A stretch of DNA of 38,083 nt, taken from assembly GCF_947488945.1 (NCBI RefSeq), contig NZ_CANLBS010000037.1:1-38083 (forward strand), given 5' to 3'. This document shows positions 23,644 through 32,434 of this stretch, in pieces (positions within the stretch are counted from its first letter, which is position 1; each line of letters begins with the position of its first letter). A model generated the notes under the pieces. It was not told where the DNA came from, made no database searches, and worked only from the letters and a program-made list of their open reading frames with translations. The position numbers and the translations under genes were made by a program. This DNA comes from an uncultured Streptomyces sp. GTDB lineage: Bacteria > Actinomycetota > Actinomycetes > Streptomycetales > Streptomycetaceae.

Positions 23644-25131
23644 TCAGCGCACGTCGCCCATGAGCCGCTTGACCTTGCCGCGGTACATGAAGATCGCGGC
23701 TCCGGCGACGACGGCGAGGGCGGCCTGCAGGGCGACCACCCCGGTGCCGTTGAGGCTCACTCCGGCCAGCGAGAGCAGGCCGGTGGTGCAGTCGCCCGCG
23801 GTGACCGCGAGGAACCAGACGCCCATCATCTGGCTGGCGTACTTGGCCGGGGCCATCTTCGTCGTGACCGAGAGGCCGACCGGGGAGAGCGTCAGCTCAC
23901 CGACGGTCTGGACGAAGTAGATCGCGACGAGCCACATCGCGGCGGCCTTGTGGCCGTCGCCCGCGATCGTCAGCGGAGCCAGGAAGAGGAAGAAGGACGC
24001 ACCGACCAGCACCAGGCCGGAGCTGAACTTCACGATGGTGCTCGGTTCCTTGCCGCGGCGGTTCAGCGCCAGCCAGAAGGCGGCGAAGACCGGGGCCAGC
24101 GCCATGATCAGGACCGGGTTGACCGACTGGTACCAGGAGACCGGGAAGTCCCAGCCGAAGACGGTGTTCTTGGCCGAGGACTCGGCGAAGATCGCCATCG
24201 TCGAGCCGCCCTGGTCGTAGATCATCCAGAACAGCGCGGCGGCCACGAAGAACCAGATGTAGCCGGACATCTTCGACTGCTCGACGTCGCTCAGTTCCTT
24301 GTCGCGCTTGATGCGGACGAGGACCATGACCGGGATGACCAGGCCCGCGAGGGTGATCGGGACCAGCAGCCAGTTCAGGGTGTAGACACCGGTGACGACC
24401 GTGACCGCGTAGAACACCGCGGCGATGATCAGCCAGGTCATGGACTTCTTCAGCGTCGAGGCGCGCTCGGCGGCGGACAGCGGCTTCGGGGTGACGAAGG
24501 ACCGCTCGTCCAGGTGGCGGCTGCCCAGCAGGAACTGGGCGACGCCCAGACCCATGCCGACGGCGGCGAGCGCGAAGCCCAGGTGCCAGTTGACGTTCTC
24601 GCCGACGGTGCCGATGACCAGCGGCGCCACGAAGGCACCGACGTTGATGCCCATGTAGAAGATGGTGAAGCCGCCGTCGCGGCGCGGGTCGTCCGGGCCG
24701 TCGTAGAGGTGGCCGACCATCGTCGAGATGTTGGACTTCAGCAGACCCGAGCCGATGGCCACGAGTCCGAGGCCGAGGAAGAACGTCCCCTCGGACGGCA
24801 GGGCCAGCACGAGGTGCCCCACCATGATCACGCCGCCGGCGACGGCGACGGTCTTGCGCGGGCCCCAGACGCGGTCGCCGAACCAACCGCCCGGCATCGC
24901 GAGCAGGTACACCAGCGAGAGGTAGACCGAGTAGATCGCCGTCGCCGTGGCCGGGTTCATGTGAAGGCCGTTGGGGGCGATCAGGTAGAGGGGAAGCAGA
25001 GCCCTCATGCCGTAGTAGCTGAAACGCTCCCACATCTCGGTCAAGAAGAGAGTGGCCAGGCCGCGGGGGTGGCCGAAGAAGGTCTTGCCGCCCGTAGAAC
25101 CGGCGGCTTCCTTCGTCAGGCTGGACGCCAT
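23644..25131 (-). CDS. POT family proton-dependent oligopeptide transporter
   Basis: This 495-residue MFS-fold peptide importer carries the POT motif ExxER(F) in TEMWERFSYYG (Glu32, Glu35, Arg36), which couples proton and peptide binding. The PTR signature region FYMGINVGAFVAPL is present, as is the conserved SVNPVLIMALAPVFA near TM7. About 14 hydrophobic segments fit bacterial POT proteins. Likely substrates are di- and tripeptides. ATG at 25131 has AAGGA 6 nt upstream. It is monocistronic and ends at a strong terminator. A terminator-like hairpin in the presumed leader (25389-25421) suggests regulation before the gene. Confidence 0.92.
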   Translation of the reverse strand: MASSLTKEAAGSTGGKTFFGHPRGLATLFLTEMWERFSYYGMRALLPLYLIAPNGLHMNPATATAIYSVYLSLVYLLAMPGGWFGDRVWGPRKTVAVAGGVIMVGHLVLALPSEGTFFLGLGLVAIGSGLLKSNISTMVGHLYDGPDDPRRDGGFTIFYMGINVGAFVAPLVIGTVGENVNWHLGFALAAVGMGLGVAQFLLGSRHLDERSFVTPKPLSAAERASTLKKSMTWLIIAAVFYAVTVVTGVYTLNWLLVPITLAGLVIPVMVLVRIKRDKELSDVEQSKMSGYIWFFVAAALFWMIYDQGGSTMAIFAESSAKNTVFGWDFPVSWYQSVNPVLIMALAPVFAAFWLALNRRGKEPSTIVKFSSGLVLVGASFFLFLAPLTIAGDGHKAAAMWLVAIYFVQTVGELTLSPVGLSVTTKMAPAKYASQMMGVWFLAVTAGDCTTGLLSLAGVSLNGTGVVALQAALAVVAGAAIFMYRGKVKRLMGDVR

Positions 25132-25388
25132 GGTCGATCCTTGCTGATGGGGGCGCGCCCGCTCGAAGGCGCCGCGCCCGGTGGGGGGTGGCCGGCACCG
25201 ATGTGTACGGGCCCGTCCCCGGGCAAGAGGGGGATGGGTTCCGGCTCCGGGCTCCGTGAGGAGGTTGGGGCGGAGACGGGGGTCCGACCGCATCGGGATC
25301 CACACCCGGTCGGCGTCTTCGCGTCCCGGGCCCGGCCCACAGGTCATTCACTCACTTCAGACTGACAAATCCAGTCCGTACACAAAAG

Positions 25389-25421
25389 GGACCTTTGGCG
25401 CGTAAAGCTGCCCAAAGGTCC
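25389..25421 (-). promoter_or_regulatory. terminator-like hairpin in the POT transporter leader
   Basis: Read on the minus strand, GGACCTTTGG and CCAAAGGTCC form a perfect 10-bp stem around a 13-nt loop, followed by CTTTTGTG. This is an intrinsic-terminator shape rare in this GC-rich window. No minus-strand gene lies upstream that it could terminate. It sits about 260 nt before the POT start and could be an attenuator, an operator, or an upstream insulator for the divergent response-regulator gene. Confidence 0.45.
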
Positions 25422-25601
25422 TCGGCTGTGCAACAAGCGTCGCATCACCATACGACATGACTACGAGGGATATGGAAGGGTTTGAGACGCGGATCACAGG
25501 TATCCGTGGAACCAGCCTCCCCCATTCCAAGGTCGTAGCAGGACGGCGGGTACGGACCCACGGCCGCTTGCCCGCGCTCCACCCGCGGTGAGCCACGCGG
25601 A

Positions 25602-25607
25602 CTACCA
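25602..25607 (+). promoter_or_regulatory. candidate -10 (TACCAT) giving a leaderless response-regulator mRNA
   Basis: TACCAT ends 7 nt before the ATG at 25615 and no ribosome binding site is visible. That spacing would place transcription start at or next to the start codon. The rest of 25132-25588 contains the POT leader and no gene. Confidence 0.4.
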
Positions 25608-25614
25608 TCACCCC

Positions 25615-26292
<678 letters not shown>

Positions 26293-26348
26293 CCAGCGCG
26301 CCCCGGGCGCCCCGCACCCCGGCACGGGCCGACGGACGAGAGACGGAC

Positions 26349-27614
26349 ATGCGCCGCCGACTGATCAATTCCACCCTCGCCGTGGTGCTCGTGGTGATCG
26401 CCGTGTTCGGCGTCTCCCTGGTCATCGTGGAGACCCGCACCATCAGCAGCAGCGCCCAGGAGAGCGTCGAGTCCGAGGCGCTGCGGCTGGTCAGCGTCGT
26501 CGAGAGCCGGCTGCTGGGTGAGGAGCGGATCACCGAGGCGGTCCTCGCCGAACAGGTCGGCGACGCCCGCTACGCCCGGGTCGAGCTGCCCGGCCGGGAG
26601 GCGATCGAGGTCGGGGACCGGCCCGGCGGCAGCGTCATCAGGGCCAGCGCCGAGGGCGACGACGGCGAACGCGTCACCGTCGAGGAGTCCCGCTCCACCG
26701 TGACCCGCGAGGTCGGCCGGACCCTGCTGATCATCGGAGCGGTCGCGCTGCTGGCGATCGTCTCGGCCGTGCTGCTGGCCGTCCGCCAGGCCAACAAGCT
26801 GACCTCCCCGCTCACCGACCTCGCCGAGACCGCCGAACGCCTCGGCTCCGGCGACCCGCGCCCCCGCCACAAGCGCTACGGGGTGGCGGAGCTGGACCGG
26901 GTCGCCGACGTGCTGGACGCCTCCGCCGAGCGGATCGCCCGGATGCTCACCGCGGAACGCCGGCTCGCCGCGGACGCCTCCCACCAGCTCCGTACCCCGC
27001 TGACCGCGCTCTCCATGCGGATCGAGGAGATCTCCGTCACCGACGACCCGGACACGGTGAAGGAGGAGGCGAACATCGCGCTGACCCAGGTCGAGCGGCT
27101 CACGGACGTCGTCGAGCGGCTGCTGACGAACTCCCGCGACCCCCGGACCGGCTCGGCCGTCGTCTTCGACCTGGACGAGGTCATCAAGCAGCAGGTGGAG
27201 GAGTGGCGCCCCGCCTACCGCAGCGCCGGGCGGGCCCTGGTGCGGTCCGGGAAGCACGGGCTGCCGGCGGTCGGCACGCCGGGCGCGGTGGCGCAGGTGC
27301 TGGCCGCGCTCATCGAGAACTCCCTGATGCACGGCGGCGGCACCGTCGCCCTGCGCACCCGCGTCACCGGCAACCAGGTGGTGATCGAGGTGACGGACGA
27401 GGGTCCCGGAGTCCCGGCCGACCTGGGGGCGCGGATCTTCGAGCGGTCCATCAGCGGGCGGAACTCCACCGGCATCGGCCTGGCGGTCGCCAGGGACCTG
27501 GCCGAGGCGGACGGCGGCAGGCTCGAACTGCTCCAGCAGCAGCCGCCGGTCTTCGCCCTCTTCCTCGGCGCAGTCGTCCGCAGCCGCTCCGAACCGGAAC
27601 GGCCGGTGCGCTAG
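26349..27614 (+). CDS. sensor histidine kinase
   Basis: This 421-residue membrane kinase pairs with the upstream response regulator. TM1 is at about 8-27 and TM2 at about 125-146, enclosing an extracytoplasmic sensor of about 95 residues. A HAMP linker (147-205) follows, then the dimerisation helix with phospho-acceptor His212 in DASHQLRTPL. The ATP domain has N-box ALIENSLMHGGG, G1 VTDEGPGVP and G2 NSTGIGLAVARDLAEADGG. ATG at 26349 is preceded by a GAGAGACGG run. The small sensor domain shows no known ligand fold by eye, so the signal is unknown. Confidence 0.92.
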   Translation: MRRRLINSTLAVVLVVIAVFGVSLVIVETRTISSSAQESVESEALRLVSVVESRLLGEERITEAVLAEQVGDARYARVELPGREAIEVGDRPGGSVIRASAEGDDGERVTVEESRSTVTREVGRTLLIIGAVALLAIVSAVLLAVRQANKLTSPLTDLAETAERLGSGDPRPRHKRYGVAELDRVADVLDASAERIARMLTAERRLAADASHQLRTPLTALSMRIEEISVTDDPDTVKEEANIALTQVERLTDVVERLLTNSRDPRTGSAVVFDLDEVIKQQVEEWRPAYRSAGRALVRSGKHGLPAVGTPGAVAQVLAALIENSLMHGGGTVALRTRVTGNQVVIEVTDEGPGVPADLGARIFERSISGRNSTGIGLAVARDLAEADGGRLELLQQQPPVFALFLGAVVRSRSEPERPVR

Positions 27615-27640
27615 GGACGCCCCTCAGGGGCTCCCGTCCC
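27614..27640. terminator. candidate bidirectional terminator between kinase and GtrA genes
   Basis: GGGAC-GCCCC-TCA-GGGGC then GTCCC gives a nested stem just past the kinase stop. The GtrA gene ends 63 nt further on from the opposite strand, so this could serve both genes. Confidence 0.4.
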
Positions 27641-27702
27641 CGGACGCGACGCCGGACCCGGGGCCGCCCCCGTCGGCCGGAGGCTCCCGTCCGGGGTCAG
27701 GC

Positions 27703-28224
27703 TCAGTGGCGGACGGTGCCGGGCGCGGGCTCCGCGGGGCGTCGCGGCTCCAGAAACCGGTCCGCGACGGGCGGGACCTCCTCGGCGGGAACCGGCAGGG
27801 CCTTGAAGACCCACGTCCGGTACGACCAGAAGCGGAACAGTGTCGCGACGCCGATGCCGACGACCTTGAAGACGTTGCTCTGCACCGGGCTGTTCCACCC
27901 GAAGCCGTACGTCGCCACGTACAGCACACCGGTCTCGATCACCGCGCCCGCCGCGCTGAACAGCAGGAACAGCGTCAGTTCACGGGTCCGGCCGCTCTTG
28001 TCGCGGTCCCGGTAGGTCCAGTAGCGGAACCCGACGTAGTTGAAGAGGATCGCGACACAGGTCGCCATCAGGCCCGCCCGGACGGTCGGGATGTCCGTGG
28101 TGCGCCAGATCAGGTTGGAGACGCCGATGTTGACCAGCAGCCCTATCGCGCCGACCGCGCCGAACTTGGCCACCTCTCTGGACAACCGGTCCAGCCGGGT
28201 CCGCAACGCACCGCGTTCGCCCAT
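27703..28224 (-). CDS. GtrA family membrane protein
   Basis: This 173-residue GtrA-like protein has four transmembrane segments. It opens with REVAKFGAVGAIGLLVNIGVSNLIW, the usual start of the fold, and contains the conserved FNYVGFRYWTYRDR and FRFWSYRTWVF blocks. GtrA proteins are thought to flip or assist transport of polyprenyl-linked sugars during cell-wall or O-antigen modification; the Streptomyces role is not defined. ATG at 28224 has only a weak ribosome site. It is divergent from purK. The C-terminal 25 residues are Pro/Arg-rich and cytoplasmic. Confidence 0.9.
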   Translation of the reverse strand: MGERGALRTRLDRLSREVAKFGAVGAIGLLVNIGVSNLIWRTTDIPTVRAGLMATCVAILFNYVGFRYWTYRDRDKSGRTRELTLFLLFSAAGAVIETGVLYVATYGFGWNSPVQSNVFKVVGIGVATLFRFWSYRTWVFKALPVPAEEVPPVADRFLEPRRPAEPAPGTVRH

Positions 28225-28349
28225 GGTGATCGCTCAGCCCCGTCCGGTCGGTTTCGTCAACCCGGTCATGCTAACCAGCCCTGCCGTGTGATGCCCGCGT
28301 GCCCGGATGACGCCCGGAGGACGCGTCCGGAGACGACCGGGACGGCGGA

Positions 28350-28355
28350 TACCCT
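28350..28355 (+). promoter_or_regulatory. candidate -10 (TACCCT) giving a leaderless purK mRNA
   Basis: TACCCT in GGATACCCT ends 6 nt before the GTG at 28362, and there is no ribosome binding site. A transcript starting at or beside the GTG is the simplest explanation. The -35 region is weak. Confidence 0.45.
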
Positions 28356-28361
28356 GGTCGG

Positions 28362-29501
28362 GTGACGTTCCCGGTAGTCGGCATGGTCGGCGGCGGTCAG
28401 CTCGCCCGCATGACCCACGAGGCGGGTATCCCCCTCGGCCTGAAATTCAAGCTGCTCAGTGACACTCCCCAGGACTCCGCGGCCCAGGTGGTGAACGAGG
28501 TCGTCGTCGGCGACTATCGCGACCTGGACACGCTCCGCGCCTTCGCGCGGGGCTGTGACGTGATCACCTTCGATCACGAGCACGTGCCGACCGAGCACCT
28601 GCGCGCCCTGGAGGCGGACGGCATCCCCGTCCGCCCCGGCCCCGACGCCCTGGTGCACGCCCAGGACAAGGGGGTGATGCGCGCCCGGCTCACGGAGATG
28701 GGCGTGCCCTGCCCCCGCCACCGCCTGGTGGCCGACCCGGCCGACGTGGCGGCCTTCGCCGCCGAGGGCGACGGCTTCCCCGTCATCCTCAAGACGGTCC
28801 GCGGCGGCTACGACGGCAAGGGCGTCTGGGTGGTGCGCTCCGAGGAGGACGCCGCCGAGCCGTTCCAGGCCGGCGTGCCCGTCCTCGCCGAGGAGAAGGT
28901 CGACTTCGTACGGGAGCTGGCGGCCAACATCGTCCGCTCGCCGCACGGCCAGGCCGTCGCCTACCCCGTCGTGGAGTCCATCCAGGTCGGCGGCGTCTGC
29001 GACACCGTCATCGCCCCGGCCCCCGGGCTGAGCGAGGAGATGGCCGGCGAGGCGCAGCGGACGGCGCTGGCCATCGGCGCCGAGCTGGGCGTGGTCGGCC
29101 ACCTCGCGGTGGAGCTGTTCGAGACCCGCGACGGCCGCATCCTCGTCAACGAGCTGGCGATGCGCCCGCACAACTCCGGCCACTGGACGCAGGACGGCTC
29201 GATCACCTCGCAGTTCGCCAACCACGTCCGGGCCGTCCTGGACCTCCCGCTCGGCGACCCGCGCCCGCGCGCCCCGTGGACGGTCATGTGCAACGTCCTC
29301 GGCGGCGACTTCCCGGACATGTATCAGGCGTACCTGCACTGCATGGCCCGCGACCCGCAGCTCAAGATCCACATGTACGGCAAGGACGTGAAGCCCGGAC
29401 GCAAGGTCGGACACGTCAACACCTACGGCGACGATCTGGCGGACGTGCGCGAGCGCGCCCGGCACGCGGCCGACTACCTGCGAGGAACGATCACCGAATG
29501 A
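28362..29501 (+). CDS. purK: N5-carboxyaminoimidazole ribonucleotide synthase PurK
   Basis: PurK converts AIR, bicarbonate and ATP to N5-CAIR in purine synthesis. The 379 residues show an ATP-grasp fold. VGMVGGGQLARMTHEA opens the N-terminal domain, TFDHEHVP is conserved, and VILKTVRGGYDGKGVWVV is the nucleotide-binding loop. VELFETRDGRILVNELAMRPHNSGHWT carries the metal-binding acidic residues. GTG at 28362 starts directly after a candidate -10, so the mRNA may be leaderless. Its stop overlaps the purE start (ATGA, 29498-29501). Confidence 0.97.
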   Translation: MTFPVVGMVGGGQLARMTHEAGIPLGLKFKLLSDTPQDSAAQVVNEVVVGDYRDLDTLRAFARGCDVITFDHEHVPTEHLRALEADGIPVRPGPDALVHAQDKGVMRARLTEMGVPCPRHRLVADPADVAAFAAEGDGFPVILKTVRGGYDGKGVWVVRSEEDAAEPFQAGVPVLAEEKVDFVRELAANIVRSPHGQAVAYPVVESIQVGGVCDTVIAPAPGLSEEMAGEAQRTALAIGAELGVVGHLAVELFETRDGRILVNELAMRPHNSGHWTQDGSITSQFANHVRAVLDLPLGDPRPRAPWTVMCNVLGGDFPDMYQAYLHCMARDPQLKIHMYGKDVKPGRKVGHVNTYGDDLADVRERARHAADYLRGTITE

Positions 29502-30034
29502 CTGCTCCCGGCACCGCCCCCGTCGTCGGCATCGTGATGGGGTCCGACTCCGACTGGCCCGTCATGGAGGCCGCGGCGAAGGCCCTCGACGAGTTCGCCA
29601 TCCCCTACGAGGTCGACGTCGTCTCCGCCCACCGCATGCCCCGCGAGATGATCGCGTACGGCGAGCAGGCGGCCGGCCGGGGCCTGCGGGTGATCGTCGC
29701 GGGCGCGGGCGGTGCCGCCCACCTGCCCGGCATGCTCGCCTCCGTCACCCCGCTGCCCGTCATCGGCGTCCCCGTACCGCTGAAGTACCTCGACGGCATG
29801 GACAGCCTGCTCTCCATCGTGCAGATGCCCGCCGGGGTGCCCGTCGCCACCGTCTCCGTCGGCGGCGCCCGCAACGCCGGGCTGCTCGCCGCCCGCATCC
29901 TCGCCGCCCACGACGAGGAGCTGCGCACCCGGACGACCGACTTCCTCCAGGAACTCAACGACCAGGCCACCGAGAAGGGCCGCCGGCTGCGGGCCAAGGT
30001 CGAGGGCTCCGACTCCTTCGGCTTCGGGAAGTAG
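29498..30034 (+). CDS. purE: N5-carboxyaminoimidazole ribonucleotide mutase PurE (class I)
   Basis: PurE moves the carboxyl group of N5-CAIR to give CAIR. The protein is 178 residues. GIVMGSDSDW (residues 11-20) is the phosphate and ribose site, VSAHRMP contains catalytic His45, and AGAGGAAHLPGMLASVTPLPVIGVP is the mobile loop region. The presence of purK in front marks this as the class I mutase rather than the AIR carboxylase. ATG at 29498 overlaps the purK stop; GAGGA lies 11 nt upstream. Confidence 0.97.
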   Translation: MTAPGTAPVVGIVMGSDSDWPVMEAAAKALDEFAIPYEVDVVSAHRMPREMIAYGEQAAGRGLRVIVAGAGGAAHLPGMLASVTPLPVIGVPVPLKYLDGMDSLLSIVQMPAGVPVATVSVGGARNAGLLAARILAAHDEELRTRTTDFLQELNDQATEKGRRLRAKVEGSDSFGFGK

Positions 30035-30042
30035 GCGCGGCG

Positions 30043-31254
30043 ATGGCGACCCCCGTGAACCCGGCGGCCCTCCAGCGGGCCCGTGCCCTGCTGGCCGTGC
30101 ACCCCGTCGTCGACGGCCACAACGACCTTCCGTGGGCGCTGCGCGAACAGGTCGGCTACGACCTCGACGCCCGCGACATCTCCCAGGACCAGCGCGCCCA
30201 CCTGCACACCGACATCCCCCGGCTGCGGGCCGGCGGTGTCGGCGGCCAGTTCTGGTCGGTCTACGTCCGCTCGGACATGACCGGCGACGAAGCGGTCAGC
30301 GCCACCCTGGAACAGATCGACATCGTCAACGAAATGCTGGCGCGCTACCCCGCCCACCTGCGGCGCGCGCTGACGGCGGACGACATGGAGCAGGCCCGCA
30401 CCGAGGGCCGGATCGCCTCCCTGATGGGCGCCGAGGGCGGGCACTCCATCAACAACTCGCTGGCCACCCTGCGGGCGCTCCACGACCTCGGCGTCCGCTA
30501 CATGACGCTGACCCACAACGACTCGCTGGAGTGGGCGGACTCCGCCACCGACGATCCGCGTGCCGGCGGGCTCTCGGAGTTCGGCCGCGAGGTCGTGCGC
30601 GAGATGAACCGCTGCGGCATGCTGGTCGACCTCTCGCACGTCGCCGCGACGACGATGCGGGACGCCATCGCCACCAGCGAGGCGCCGGTGATCTTCTCGC
30701 ACTCCTCGGCACGCGCCGTCTGCGACCACCCGCGCAACGTCCCGGACGACGTGCTGGCGTCGCTGCGCACCAACGGCGGCGTCGCCATGGCCACGTTCGT
30801 ACCGAAGTTCGTCCTGCCGGCCGCAGTCGAGTGGACCCTCGCCGCCGACCGGAACCTGCGCGCCCACGGCATGCACCACCTCGACACCACCCCGAACGCC
30901 ATGCGCGTCCACGAGGACTTCGAGGCGGCCCACCCGCGCCCGGTGGCGACGGTGGCGACGATCGCGGACCACCTGGACCACATGCGGGCCGTGGCCGGCG
31001 TCGACCACATCGGCATCGGCGGCGACTACGACGGCACCGCGTTCCTCCCGCGCGGCCTGGAGGACGTCTCCGGCTATCCGTACCTGATCGCGGAGCTGCT
31101 GGAGCGGGGCTGGTCGGAGTCCGACCTCGCCAAGCTGACCTGGCAGAACGCCGTACGGGTGCTGCGCGACGCGGAGTCGGTCGCCCGGGACCTCCAGTTC
31201 CGGCGGACCCCTTCGCACGCCACCATCGAGCAGCTCGACGGCCGCAGGCGCTGA
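30043..31254 (+). CDS. membrane-dipeptidase (renal dipeptidase) family M19 peptidase
   Basis: This 403-residue binuclear zinc peptidase of the amidohydrolase superfamily has the metal and active-site residues His26 and Asp28 (VDGHNDLPW), Glu131 (GAEGGH), His199 (DLSHV), His220 (IFSHSSARA) and an Asp in GIGGDYDG. It looks like an orthologue of S. coelicolor Sco3058, which I recall as a structurally characterised dipeptidase with preference for L-Xaa-D-Xaa dipeptides. No signal peptide is visible, so it is likely cytoplasmic despite the family name. It begins 8 nt after purE, so it is transcribed with the purine genes although its function is unrelated. Confidence 0.93.
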   Translation: MATPVNPAALQRARALLAVHPVVDGHNDLPWALREQVGYDLDARDISQDQRAHLHTDIPRLRAGGVGGQFWSVYVRSDMTGDEAVSATLEQIDIVNEMLARYPAHLRRALTADDMEQARTEGRIASLMGAEGGHSINNSLATLRALHDLGVRYMTLTHNDSLEWADSATDDPRAGGLSEFGREVVREMNRCGMLVDLSHVAATTMRDAIATSEAPVIFSHSSARAVCDHPRNVPDDVLASLRTNGGVAMATFVPKFVLPAAVEWTLAADRNLRAHGMHHLDTTPNAMRVHEDFEAAHPRPVATVATIADHLDHMRAVAGVDHIGIGGDYDGTAFLPRGLEDVSGYPYLIAELLERGWSESDLAKLTWQNAVRVLRDAESVARDLQFRRTPSHATIEQLDGRRR

Positions 31255-31314
31255 CGGCGACGGCCGGCACGCGGGCGTCCGCACGGAAGCCCTCGGCCTC
31301 CGGACGTTCAGAAG

Positions 31315-31349
31315 GAGCGGGGTACGGGCACCAGCCCCGTACCCCGCTC
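31315..31349 (+). terminator. terminator after the dipeptidase gene
   Basis: A perfect 14-bp stem (31315-31328 with 31336-31349, GAGCGGGGTACGGG and its complement) with a 7-nt loop lies 60 nt past the stop and ends the purK-purE-dipeptidase unit. Confidence 0.8.
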
Positions 31350-31410
31350 TCGCGCTGCCGCGGGGCCGTGCACCGCACGGCGCACACACCGCACGGCGAA
31401 AGGGATGCAG

Positions 31411-31863
31411 ATGAAGAGACTCGTCGTCCGGGTCTGGCGGCTCGTCCGCCCGTTGCAGTGGCGGGTGCTGTGGCTCGCGCACGCCAAGTTCATGGTCGGC
31501 GTCACCGGGGTCGTACGGAACGACGCGGGCCAGGTCCTGCTGCTCAAGCACCGGATGTGGACGCCCGCCCGCCCCTGGGGGCTGCCCACCGGTTTCGCGG
31601 TGAAGGGCGAGGAGTTCCCGCAGACCGTCGTCCGCGAGGTGAAGGAGGAGACCGGGCTCGACGTCGAGCCCGGCCGCCTGGTGCGCCTGATCAGCGGTTA
31701 CCGGCTCCGGGTGGAGGTGGCGTACGAGGCCCGGTTCGTCGGCGGGACCCTGGAGATCGACCCGTTCGAGATCCTGGAGGCCCGCTGGTTCGACCCGGAC
31801 GAGCTGCCGGCCGGCCTCCAGGACTCCCACCGCGAACTGATCGCCGGCACCGGCGTGGTCTGA
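31411..31863 (+). CDS. NUDIX hydrolase
   Basis: This 150-residue hydrolase of nucleoside-diphosphate-linked compounds has a complete Nudix box at residues 61-83: Gly61, Glu67, then REVKEETGL with Arg75, Glu76, Glu79 and Glu80. A hydrophobic, basic N-terminus (residues 1-28, VVRVWRLVRPLQWRVLWLAHAKF) could attach it to the membrane face. I prefer ATG at 31411, because the AAAGGG at 31399-31404 gives 6 nt spacing; the ATG at 31405 lies directly against that site. The substrate is not predictable. It stands alone after a strong terminator. Confidence 0.88.
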   Translation: MKRLVVRVWRLVRPLQWRVLWLAHAKFMVGVTGVVRNDAGQVLLLKHRMWTPARPWGLPTGFAVKGEEFPQTVVREVKEETGLDVEPGRLVRLISGYRLRVEVAYEARFVGGTLEIDPFEILEARWFDPDELPAGLQDSHRELIAGTGVV

Positions 31864-31927
31864 GCACCGTCCGCCGTGACGCGCTTCTCAGCCCGTCTCC
31901 GCGGAGCCGATCAGCTCAGGCACACGA

Positions 31928-32299
31928 TCACTTCAGGCACAGGCAGAACGGGTGCCCGACCGGGTCCGCGTACACCCGGAACGACCGCTCGCGGTCCTCC
32001 GCGTCGAGCACCGTCGCGCCGAGCGCCAGCACCTGCCGCTCCGCCGTGTCGAGGTCCGGCACCACCACGTCCAGGTGGAACTGCTGGGCGCCGTCCGGGC
32101 CGGGCCACTTCGGCGGTACGTATCCGGGCGCGGCCTGGAACGACAGGGTCACCGGGGCGCCGCCCTTCAGATCCACCCACTCGTCCTGGCCGTCGCCGTC
32201 CCGCTCGGAGGTGCCGCCCAGCAGTTCGGCGTAGAACCCGGCGAGCGCGACGGGGTCGGGGCAGTCCAGGACGACGGTACCCAGCGTGGCGATGGCCAT
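31928..32299 (-). CDS. VOC (glyoxalase/bleomycin resistance) family protein
   Basis: This 123-residue protein has paired beta-alpha-beta-beta-beta modules. It opens with LGTVVLDCPDPVALAGFYAELLGG, has FHLDVVVPDLDTAERQVLALGA in the middle and ends VYADPVGHPFCLCLK. Members use a metal site to isomerise, cleave or bind small compounds. His in FHLDV is a likely ligand, while the first-module position is less clear. ATG at 32299 has GGAGG 6 nt upstream; the longer frame to 32392 is upstream DNA. Function unknown. Confidence 0.88.
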   Translation of the reverse strand: MAIATLGTVVLDCPDPVALAGFYAELLGGTSERDGDGQDEWVDLKGGAPVTLSFQAAPGYVPPKWPGPDGAQQFHLDVVVPDLDTAERQVLALGATVLDAEDRERSFRVYADPVGHPFCLCLK

Positions 32300-32434
32300 G
32301 GCGTTCCTCCTGCGCTTCGGCCGCGCGGTCCGGCCGACCGGCGGCGGTTCCCTCATGATCCCGCGAAGAGGGGAGCCGGGCCGGGTTTTCACGGTCGGGA
32401 CCGCAGGCGGCGCGGGCCTCAGGCGGCCGGGACC

